Assembly (NCBI RefSeq): GCF_014132355.1
Contig: NZ_BLZO01000072.1
Location: 1-64,000 of the forward strand
DNA from: Okeania sp. KiyG1
GTDB lineage: Bacteria > Cyanobacteriota > Cyanobacteriia > Cyanobacteriales > Microcoleaceae
DNA length: 64,000 nt
Direction: 5' to 3'
Shown: in pieces, positions 16,987 through 25,318 of the stretch
How the letters are laid out: each line of letters opens with the position of its first letter
Position numbering within the stretch: position 1 is the first letter of the stretch
The notes under the pieces: model-generated
Seen by the model: the letters and a program-made list of their open reading frames with translations, nothing else
Database searches by the model: none
Told to the model about the DNA's origin: nothing
Made by a program: the position numbers and the translations under genes

Positions 16987-18516
16987 ATGTCAGAAGACCT
17001 TCCAAAAAGAATTGCTTTAGTCTTGAATTCCTTAACTGGTGAAGAACTCAAAGGAGGAAAACAAGATGTTTCCAGAGTTTACTCTATTCTGACAGTTCCA
17101 CAAAAGGGGATGTGTCTAGATAGTGGATCTACAGCAGTATACGACTGTGAAAGTAGAGGCAGCTTTGAAAAAATTTTGAGGTCTATTCTCAAAGGTTGGA
17201 ATATCAAAACTCAGCTAGTATTCTACTTTTCAGGACATGGAGATATTAGGAATTATCTGTATTGTCTAAAAATGGGGTTGGATAATTCAGAGTGGTATCC
17301 GTTCAAAAATTTAATGAATGAGTTAGACTTAGCAGGAGTTAGACGTGCCATTATTATTCTTGATGCTTGTCATAGTGGAGCTGCTCTTGAAGGAAGCAAA
17401 AGTTTAGGTAATAATATGTTTAACTCTATAAAATATGATATTCCTCAAGGAATTACTATTATTGCTTCGTCTCTAGAGACTCAACAAAGTAAAGAACTAC
17501 CGGATGGTTCGTCCGGAGTGTTCACCGAGATTTTTTGCACGGGTATTGAAACAAGTCTTGATGGAAAAGGAACAAATGATGGAAAAATTTATGTTGAAGA
17601 TATTGTTAGTTATATTAATCATAAATTAGAAACAGAAGAACAATACTCAAAATTTGTGCAACGTTCAGTGTTTTCTCTAGATAGAGCTGAGAAAAAAATT
17701 TGGATTGCTAAAGGGAAAAAGAGGGAAAATTCTACAGCTTTACATAGTCAAGATTCTCTAGAGAATGAAATAGAGAAAATAGTTCAGAAATACGTTACTA
17801 AGTTTGTTCAAAGTCAAGGTAATAGGACTAATTATCGGGTTGCTGACTTAACTAAATTTGTTAAAGATAATGTTCAGAATGAAGTTGGTGCATATATTGA
17901 CTTAAAGCTAGAGAAGGAGCTTAAACACTTTCCTAATGCTACTCTAACTCCTACTCCCCCTCCTCCGCAACGACAGTCGAGTTTAAATTGGCGAACAGCA
18001 GCTATCATTAGCGGTGTAATTGGAGTATTGAACTTAGCTGGTTTGGTTTTAAGTAACTATCAAAATCAACAACTCAATCAGATTTTTGTAATAGAACCAA
18101 CACCTACACCATCTCAGCTACCACTAGAGGTATCTATTTCACAGGAGAAAGCTGTTAATTTGCTTCGGAAATACTTAGAAACAAAAAAAGTAATGTTTGC
18201 TCCACCCTATAATCGTCAAATTCTTGCTGAAATAGGCACTAGCGAGTTCTATAAAAAAGCAACTGGTACAATAGATTGGTTGCAAAGCAATGGTGCATAC
18301 TATCGTTATAATGTACAAAAGATTGAAAGTGTTGAGGAGTTTATTTCACAGGGTAACGTAGCAACAATTAAAGTAAATCTAACGGAAGATTACACCCTTA
18401 ATAATTCGGACGGTTCAATTGACAGAAGTAGTAAGAATTTTAAAACTATAACAGTGATCTACAACATAAGACTGATTAATGGAAACCCGAAAATTTATGA
18501 CTCTAAAATAATTTAA
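16987..18516 (+). CDS. Membrane-anchored caspase-like (C14/metacaspase-type) protease with ARC6-IMS-like C-terminus
   Basis: A 509-residue protein. Residues 1-235 form a caspase p20-like domain: catalytic His in FYFSGHGD (H84) and catalytic Cys in ILDACHSGAA (C128), both intact. A linker with coiled character (about 250-310) and a proline run (TPTPPPPQ) lead to one transmembrane helix near 335-355 (AAIISGVIGVLNLAGLVLS). The C-terminal 130 residues (VSISQEKAVNLLRKYLETKK ... GTIDWLQSNGAYYRY) resemble the DUF4101/ARC6 intermembrane-space-like domain found in many cyanobacterial membrane proteins. With the EACC1-like gene upstream it forms a predicted suicide or conflict module. The protease assignment is firm; trigger and substrate are unknown. 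Confidence 0.85.
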   Translation: MSEDLPKRIALVLNSLTGEELKGGKQDVSRVYSILTVPQKGMCLDSGSTAVYDCESRGSFEKILRSILKGWNIKTQLVFYFSGHGDIRNYLYCLKMGLDNSEWYPFKNLMNELDLAGVRRAIIILDACHSGAALEGSKSLGNNMFNSIKYDIPQGITIIASSLETQQSKELPDGSSGVFTEIFCTGIETSLDGKGTNDGKIYVEDIVSYINHKLETEEQYSKFVQRSVFSLDRAEKKIWIAKGKKRENSTALHSQDSLENEIEKIVQKYVTKFVQSQGNRTNYRVADLTKFVKDNVQNEVGAYIDLKLEKELKHFPNATLTPTPPPPQRQSSLNWRTAAIISGVIGVLNLAGLVLSNYQNQQLNQIFVIEPTPTPSQLPLEVSISQEKAVNLLRKYLETKKVMFAPPYNRQILAEIGTSEFYKKATGTIDWLQSNGAYYRYNVQKIESVEEFISQGNVATIKVNLTEDYTLNNSDGSIDRSSKNFKTITVIYNIRLINGNPKIYDSKII

Positions 18517-18699
18517 TAAAAATGAATTTGTTTAAAAACTGAGAAATTTTAGTTTAAAAACGGTTAAAGTTTATCCTAAATGCTGTTTCTGTTGCTATAA
18601 TAATCGTTTTGTTTGGAATGGTAGTCCTACAGTTTTTACCTGAAAATTCGTCATTTGATATCATATATACAGCATATTTCGGGCAAATGATGTACAGGG

Positions 18700-18890
18700 T
18701 AAATGGTGAAAACCATGTAGCGTGGGCATCTTGCCTGCGTTTAGGCATCTTGCCCGCGATGGGTGTACCTCACCAAGGTGGAATCCGCTGTATAATTAGG
18801 TCGAAAAGTCGTCATTGCAATGAGAGGAAGCAATATTGCACAACCCCTGAGATTGCTTCCTTCCACGGAGTGACCGTCCCAATGACTTAG
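18700..18890. repeat. Palindromic repeat cluster (TCTTGCCCGC and GTCATTGC families)
   Basis: Holds GGCATCTTGCCTGCG/GGCATCTTGCCCGCG units (a relative is at 28290) and a hairpin whose arms are GTCATTGCAATGAGAGGAAG and, on return, ATTGCTTCCTTCC...CCCAATGAC. Apparent ORFs here follow the repeats and are not genes. The 18517-18915 interval is otherwise empty. Confidence 0.6.
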
Positions 18891-18915
18891 AAGAACTAAT
18901 TATCAGGATTTGATG

Positions 18916-19085
18916 TCAGTGGGATATTGACATCCTCTCCGGCCTAAAGGCGCGGAGATTCCTACCGAGCCGAAGCTCCTCGGCGGGTTGACGTCTCACG
19001 GGCTGTTGCACCCACCCTCTTGCTCCTCCCGGGAGGGGATGGGGTGGGTTACGCTTGCCTCCACGTCCGTTTAGTGTCTCGGACT
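18916..19085 (-). ncRNA. Candidate omega (guide) RNA region overlapping the tnpB 3' end
   Basis: The 3' end of TnpB genes is usually also the guide-RNA scaffold. Here the minus strand has consecutive hairpins: CCGAGGAGCTTCGGCTCGG near 18970 and CTCCGCGCCTTTAGGCCGG near 18945, ending GGAGAGGATGTCAATATCCC. Structure and position fit; the repeat inserted at about 19015-19045 would disturb the scaffold. The boundaries are guesses. Confidence 0.3.
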
Positions 19086-19919
19086 GCCCGCCCGCGACTA
19101 ATATATTTATTGCTGCATTCTCGTCTCTATCATGTTTTGCACCACAGTTTAGACACTCCCATTCTCGCACCTGAAGGTCTAATTTTCCACCTTTAAACCC
19201 ACAGCATGAGCATACTTGGGATGTTGGCTCAAGGGCGACTAATGACTCTAAAATCACGACCATATTTTTCTGCTTTTCCTTCTAGGAATGTTCTGAAAGT
19301 TCTCCAACCTAAATCTGATATTGCTCTGGATAATTTACGGTTCTTAATCATACCAGAAACGTTTAAATCTTCTAAAACAACTGTTTGGTTTTCACGAATT
19401 ATTTTAGTAGATAATTTATGCAGAAAATCTGTCCTTGTATCTTTCAGTTTACCATGGAACTTAGCCACTCTAGCCCGTGCTTTTTCATACCTTTTAGACC
19501 CCTTAGTTTTCTTAGATAATGACTTACTTAACTTTCGGTACTTTTTAATACGTTTTTTCAATGGTTTAGGAGCATCAACCTTCGTACCATCGCTAAATGT
19601 AGCAAAGGTTTTAATACCTAAATCTATACCTACTGAATTATCAGTTTTAGGTAAGATTTCCGGTTGTATTTCTACTACAAAACTCAGAAAATACCTGTTA
19701 GCTGAATCTTTAATTACTGTTACGGAGCTAGGCTCACTAGGCAACTCTCTTGACCAAATAGTTTTCAGCCTTCCAATCTTAGCTAAATAAACTTTATGCT
19801 GGCTAACTTTAAACCCACCTTTTGTAAACCTAGCAGTTTGCTTTGACTTTCTACTTTTAAATTTAGGAGGTCTAACAGGTCTACCTTTTCTCTTGCCTTG
19901 AGTTGATTTAAAAAAGTTT

Positions 19920-19947
19920 GTAGGGGCGAACGGCCGTTCGCCCCTAC
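19920..19947. repeat. 28-bp perfect palindrome inserted in frame in tnpB
   Basis: A self-complementary sequence beginning GTAGGGGCGAACGG. It is the same family as the hairpins at 613-640, 28450, 28635, 36955 and 62808, but here perfect and within a coding frame. The reading frame is kept across it. Confidence 0.85.
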
Positions 19948-20511
19948 GGTTTAAATCATTCAATGATTGCTGCAATGGTATGTTAGAAACCTCTGACAAC
20001 CATTCTCTTTCTTCAGTCTTTTTAGCTTTAGTAATAAAAAGCTTTTGTAGTTCTGAATTAGTAGATTTCTTTTCTCCTGATTTATACCTCTGTTGGCAGT
20101 AAGCTAGACTATCATTCACTCGCCACACGGACACAGCCAAATAGCTTGGCTAATCGGTATTTTTGTCCCAGCGTTGGATAGATACGATACTTAAATCTAG
20201 CTTTCATAATTTGACTCTTCAACTAACAACAAGGTAACATATTTATTGAAAAAATAAACTAAAAAGTCGCCCTAGAAGGGCGAGGCTTGAGACCCATTTT
20301 TTCGGTCAATTCATAGTCCAACCTAACTTAGCTCTATAATAGCGATCGCCTACAATTATAATCACAGCACTTAGGCAAGTACTCTATAGATTATACTAAA
20401 GAATGTATAATTGTGTATAATATTGTCGAATTATTTGACTTCAGTATTTAGCCCGATTAAATTATTCATTATCCTACAAACAAAAAGTAACACTTAAGGA
20501 CAAGCAAAAAA

Positions 20512-21900
20512 ATGACTACACCAATTGTCGCCTTACAACAACCAAAAGATATCTCTCTAGGAGAAATAGAAGAAGAATTAAGTAAAATTTGGCTTAGTCA
20601 AAATGGAGGAAAAGCAGCACCCATTGCCACCAGAGCTGCTACCTTTAGTATGGTAATTTACGAACCAGAAGAATTCCAACAATTACTGGGGGGATTAGGA
20701 TTCTATGAAGGCCCCATTGATGGCATTCATGGGCCACAAACTAGGGATGGAATTAGAAATGCACAAAAGACATATCAACTGCCAATCACGGGTAGAGTAG
20801 ACCCCAACACCCTAGCCAAATTGCGCGAGGAATTTGCTAAACAACCAGAAGACCGACAAAAAATCGCAAACATTAATGTTAGAGGATTTAGTCTAGCAGA
20901 CGCGATCGCAGCTCAAAACCCCTGTCGTATAGTTACTCTGTGCCCAAATATTGGGGAAGAAGATACAGGGGTAACAGCTCAAGTATCTGCCTACTGTCCA
21001 ATTCAGAAGCAAAGTACCTCAAATCTAGTTTGTAGTGAATATGTCACCCTACGGGGAACCAAATCAGCAATGGAAAGGGTAGGTGAAACGGTAACATCAT
21101 TAATGATTCCCGATCTACCCAAATTTGTATGGTGGAAAGCAACTCCCAACACAGACCAGGAATTATTTCGGAGTTTGTGTGAGAGCAGTAACTGTATAAT
21201 TATGGACTCCTGTTACTTTTCCGATCCAGAATCAGAGTTTTTAAAGATGCAGGAATTGATTGACAAAGAAACCTATATTTCCGATCTAAATTGGCATCGT
21301 CTTTCAGCTTGGCAAGAATTAACTGCTGCTACTTTTGACCCTCCCCAACGAAGAGCAGCTTTATGGGAAGTTGACACTATTACACTTGACTATGAAAAAG
21401 GAAATGCTGCTCAAGCACTAATGTTTTTAGGTTGGTTTGCTAGTCGTCTTGATTGGAAACCAGTTTCTTATGCAGAAGTGGGTGGTGACTACGATCTTAC
21501 TCATATAAAATTTTATGGGCAAAATAATCAAGAAATTGTTGCCGAATTAGCAGCTATTCCTACTGCTGACTTTGGTGAAATTCCTGGAGACTTAGTTGGT
21601 GTGCGTTTGGGTTCGACTAATCCGGATGCTGATATTAATTGTTGTACAATTTTGTGTTCTGAAACTACTGGTTGTATGCGTTTAGAATCTGGCGGTAAGG
21701 CGCAGTCTTGTCTGACGGAGCAGGTAACAGCATTAACCGATCAGAAGGCAGAAGCGTTGATGGCACAACAGTTACAACGTTGGGGAAGGGATGTTTTATA
21801 TGAGGAAAGTTTAGAAATGACAGCACAGATACTGAAGTTAAATGGGAAAGAGGAATCAGGAGTCAACCCACCCCTAACCCCTCCTGGGAGGGGAAGTTAG
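20512..21900 (+). CDS. opcA: Glucose-6-phosphate dehydrogenase assembly protein OpcA
   Basis: OpcA activates and helps assemble glucose-6-phosphate dehydrogenase, the entry enzyme of the oxidative pentose phosphate pathway used by cyanobacteria in the dark. The 462-residue protein starts MTTPIVALQQPKDISLGEIE. Residues about 50-110 (FQQLLGGLGFYEGPIDGIHG ... TGRVDPNTL) are a peptidoglycan-binding-like domain common in cyanobacterial OpcA; the rest is the OpcA core (RIVTLCPN, LPKFVWWKATP, NCIIMDSCYF, RLGSTNPDADINCCTILCSE). zwf, the usual upstream neighbour, is absent: a decayed TnpB copy lies there. The last dozen residues (GVNPPLTPPGRGS) are encoded by a dispersed GGGAGGGG repeat. Confidence 0.93.
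   Translation: MTTPIVALQQPKDISLGEIEEELSKIWLSQNGGKAAPIATRAATFSMVIYEPEEFQQLLGGLGFYEGPIDGIHGPQTRDGIRNAQKTYQLPITGRVDPNTLAKLREEFAKQPEDRQKIANINVRGFSLADAIAAQNPCRIVTLCPNIGEEDTGVTAQVSAYCPIQKQSTSNLVCSEYVTLRGTKSAMERVGETVTSLMIPDLPKFVWWKATPNTDQELFRSLCESSNCIIMDSCYFSDPESEFLKMQELIDKETYISDLNWHRLSAWQELTAATFDPPQRRAALWEVDTITLDYEKGNAAQALMFLGWFASRLDWKPVSYAEVGGDYDLTHIKFYGQNNQEIVAELAAIPTADFGEIPGDLVGVRLGSTNPDADINCCTILCSETTGCMRLESGGKAQSCLTEQVTALTDQKAEALMAQQLQRWGRDVLYEESLEMTAQILKLNGKEESGVNPPLTPPGRGS
21862..21897. repeat. CCCCTCCTGGGAGGGG palindromic repeat at the opcA 3' end
   Basis: CAACCCACCCCTAACCCCTC followed by CTGGGAGGGG. The same unit occurs at 22473-22502, 35280-35330, 51085-51180 and, disguised, inside both tnpB copies (about 19015-19045 and 52890-52935). 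Here it supplies coding sequence and a stop. Confidence 0.75.
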
Positions 21901-22177
21901 GAGTCAGGAGTAAATGTTTAGAAGGATATTTCAACCCCTCCGCGTACCTTCCGGTTTATAGAAACCGGGGGTTTAAACCCAGAGCTGCTAAAAGCTGTTA
22001 AACGAAAAATAGTTCAAAACCTGGGCGTGTTTATCTAAATTTAATGTTGAGCAATTAATTTAATGTGAAACTCGCCCCTACCCGATGCAACATTTTAGGC
22101 GTGTCACGCTACTACTAATAGCGTTCATGGGTAAGTCCTATACACTTTAAATTATGTAGGGTGCGAAGGGTGTTATA

Positions 22178-22323
22178 TCATGTCCGGTTGAACAGTTATA
22201 AATAAACTACTCATAATTCAGAATTTAGAATTCAGAATTTAGAATTTAGAATTTAGAATTTAGGAGGGAAGAAAGAAGAAAAGAAAGAGAAAGTTTTTTG
22301 ATCACGCTCTTATCCGGACATGA
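22178..22323. mobile_element. MITE with TCATGTCCGG ends, TA-flanked
   Basis: The ends TCATGTCCGG (22178) and CCGGACATGA (ending 22323) are flanked by TA on both sides, as for IS630/mariner-type insertions. The interior carries TTCAGAATTTAGAA tandem units. A second copy with TCATGTCTGG ends is at 55714-55892. The remainder of 21901-22585 is repeat DNA with no gene. Confidence 0.7.
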
Positions 22324-22585
22324 TATTATATAGAATCAGGCTATATAATCAGGACTTACCCACTGACAATAGATATAGGGTTTTGGTGTGTTACGCTAGC
22401 GCTAACACACCCTACAGTCCAGTAGGGACGTTGCATACAACTAAAATTCTTATATTTTCAGCCTTTTATTCCCCTCCTGGGAGGGGTTAGGGGTGGGTTG
22501 CCTGTTGCCTTCCGGAGCTGTTGCCTGTTGCCTGCGCACAGCGCTATAACTGATAACTGATAACTGTTCTAGAGGAGTGTAATTA

Positions 22586-24846
22586 ATGAGTGAAGTCCGT
22601 AACTGGTTGAAAAGTATTCCTGCTCAAGACAAAAAAACTGCTGTTCAAATGAAAGTTGGGGAGTTATTAGAAGCTGGAAATTTTCAACAGTTATATCAAT
22701 ATCTAATAGATTTTGATTTTATTAAAGCTAAAATTGCTGTGGATGACCTACAGGTATTAATAGAAGATTATAATTCAATATTACATCCTTCAAAACCCTC
22801 AGATATAAATGCTCAACAAATAGAGACTTTGAGATTAATTCAAGGAGTATTTCGTCTATCGGAAGATATTATCAAACAAGATAAAAAACAACTAATAGAA
22901 CAACTTTGGAGTCGTTTAGTCGGTATTGATAATCCAGATATTAAAAAATTATTAGAGCGGGCAAAAAAAAGTAGAAGAACTGCTTGGTTGCGTCCTTTAG
23001 TTCCTACTTTCCCACCCCCCGATACAGAATTAATTCGTACTATCAAAGGTCATACAGCAGTTATCAATGCTGTAGTAGTTACAACGGATAATCAATACAT
23101 AATTTCTGGTGCTAGAGATAATCAAATTAAAGTGTGGAATCTGGAAACAGGAAAAGAACAATTTACTCTCACTGGTCATAAAAAAAGAAGTCACATCATT
23201 AGCAGTAACATCTGATAGAAAACTACTTATTTCAGCCTCAGCAGATGAAACAATAAAAATTTGGGATTTAATCGAAAAAAAAACCAATAATTACCCTAAA
23301 TAGACATGATGCACCAGTAACTTCAGTAGTTATTACACCAGACGAAAAAGAATTTATTTCTAGTTCTGATGATGGTACTATTAAAATCTGGAATCTAGAA
23401 ACAGGGGAACTTCTTCACTCTATTAAAGCCCATAAAGCAGAAGTAAAATCTGTCACAATTACACAGGATGGAAAAAAAATAATTTCAGCTTCCTTTGACA
23501 AAACTATCAAAGTTTGGAGTCGAAAAACAAGGAAATTAATTAAGACACTTAAAGGTCATACTGCAGAAGTTGAAGGAGCAGCAGTTACGCCAGATGGAAA
23601 GCGAGTTATTGGGTACGACCTCGATGGAGAATGGGAGTTCTTGTTCGGTTGGATTTATGTTTGGGATATAAAAACAGGAGAACAAATATTTCAATTATCT
23701 GGTCATGATAGTGTAGTTGAATCTGTAGCAGTAACCCCTGATGGTAAACACTTAGTTTCTGCATCTGGTGATTCAACAATTAAAGTTTGGGATTTAGAAA
23801 CAGGAAAAGAAATTGCTACTTTTAGAGACCATCGTCATTATGTAAATGATATTGTCATTACAAAGGATGGTAAACTGGCAATTTCTTGTGGTTCTGAGGC
23901 TAGTATAAAAGTTTGGGATTTAACAAAAGTTTGGGAAAAAAATCGAGTAAATTATACTCCTATTGGTCATCCAGAAGAGGTCGATGCTGTTGCTATTGCT
24001 CCTAATGGTAAATGGGCAATTTCTGCTGGTTGTGACTTTAGATTAAAAGTCTGGGATTTAACAAATTTTTCTGAAGTTTGTACTATAGAAGTAGAAGGCT
24101 TTAAAGTAGTACGTTGTTTTGCAATAACTCCAGATAGTAAACAGATATTTCTTGGTTTTAGCAGTACAGAACCTAGTACTGAAATCAGAAAAATGAAATG
24201 TCGTAATCCCAGAACTAAACAAGAAACATTTGCTTTTTTATCCCCTTTACATTTAGGGAATTTTATGGTAGTAACTCCAGAAGGTGAAGCTCTTATTTCT
24301 GGATATTGGGGAAACCGTGGAATGAAGATTTGGGATTTAGAATTAAAGCAAGAAGTTGGCTATTTAGGAGGTCATGAAGAGGAGGTATCTTGTATAGCAA
24401 TAAGTCCTGATGGTAAGTATGTAATTTCAGGTTCTCACGATACAAATGTCATGGTTTGGGATTTAGAAACAGAAGAAAGAATTTTGGTTTTGACTGGTCA
24501 TGATGACTTCGTTAATTCTGTGGCAGTGACTCCTGATAATAAATATGTTATTTCAGGTTCTTATGATCATGATGTGAGAGTTTGGGAGTTGGAAACAGGG
24601 GATAAAGTTGGTGTGTTCAGAGGTCATGAAAGAATTGTATTAGATGTTGTAGGATTAGCAAATAGTCGAGCTATCTCTGCTTCGGAAGATAAGACTTTGA
24701 AATTGTGGGATTTAAAAACTAAGAAGGCGATCGCTACTTTTATCGGAAGTAGTGGGTTCAAACGTTGCGCAGTTGGACCGGATGGAAGAACTATTGTTGC
24801 TGGTGATTATTTTGGGAGATTACATTTTTTGTATTTAGAAGGGTGA
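22586..24846 (+). CDS. WD40-repeat protein related to STAND sensors, two frameshifts
   Basis: Starts MSEVRNWLKSIPAQDKKTAV. Residues 30-150 resemble the winged-helix-to-propeller region of cyanobacterial NB-ARC/WD40 proteins (FDFIKAKIAVDDLQVLIEDY; RLIQGVFRLSEDII; WLRPLVPTFPPPDTELIRTI), but no NTPase precedes it. At least a dozen WD40 repeats follow (GHTAVINAVVVTTDNQYIIS ... IKVWDLETGKE). Two one-base insertions in A runs (23180-23186 and 23275-23283) break the frame; removing one A from each gives one gene of about 750 codons in the frame of the long 3' part. It may be a sensor that works with a separate effector. RBS GAGGAG lies just before the start. Confidence 0.8.
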
Positions 24847-25318
24847 ATCAGAAGGAAGAAGGAAGAAGGAAGAGGGAAGAGGGAAGAAGTCCAGTAGTCC
24901 AGTAGTCCAGTAGTGGAGTGGCACACCCAAAATGGTGCATTAGTAGGGGCGGGTTCCGCGTTAAGTTAATGGTGTTACCCACGACTGAATAAACCCGCCC
25001 CCGCCCCAATAATCTAATGCATAAAATTAGCTGTGTCGGTCCAGTAGGGTGTGTTAGCGTTTGCGCAGCATTCCGCAGGAAAGTGTAACGCACCGCAAAA
25101 TAGTAGACCGAAACAACTAAAATGGTGCGTTATATCCTTGGGTTGGGGGCGGGTTTACAAGATAATTTGTCACACCATTAATTTAACGCGAAACCCGTCT
25201 GGGTTGGGGGCGGGTTTACAAGATAATTTGTCACACTATTAATTTAACGCGAAACCCGCCCCTACTATTGCACTATTTTAGGCGTGTCACGCCACTACAA
25301 AATTTACTACTTGAAAAT
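24847..25318. repeat. Repeat-filled intergenic region with GGGGCGGGTT units
   Basis: GGAAGAAGGAAGA and GTCCAGTAGTCCAGTAGT tandem tracts, then several copies of a unit containing GGGGCGGGTT, a TTAAGTTAATGGTG or TTAATTTAACGCGAAACCCG core, and GCGTGTCACGCCACTAC. The same unit recurs at 22035-22115 and 38150-38330. No gene is seen. Confidence 0.7.

Larger units (their letters stand above)
18916..20207 (-). pseudogene. tnpB: IS200/IS605-type TnpB (RNA-guided nuclease), frame-broken
   Basis: TnpB is the RuvC-like, RNA-guided nuclease of IS200/IS605 elements. It starts MKARFKYRIYPTLGQKYRLA at 20207; the frame shifts near 20120, continues WRVNDSLAYCQQRYKSGEKK, and has the RuvC Asp motif SVGIDLGIKTFATFSDG, the Glu motif TVVLEDLNVSGM and the zinc ribbon SQVCSCCGF...[17 protein letters not shown] with the last catalytic Asp. 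A second shift sits in a C run near 19220 (REFRVISR/LEPTSQ). A 28-bp palindrome is inserted in frame at 19920-19947 (NRRGERPFAPT) and another repeat follows the zinc ribbon ([11 protein letters not shown]). No TnpA is nearby, so it is a stranded copy. Confidence 0.85.

Noticed and set aside
18609-18890. 93-residue ORF
   Set aside because: Made of dispersed palindromic repeats (TCTTGCCCGC and GTCATTGC families).
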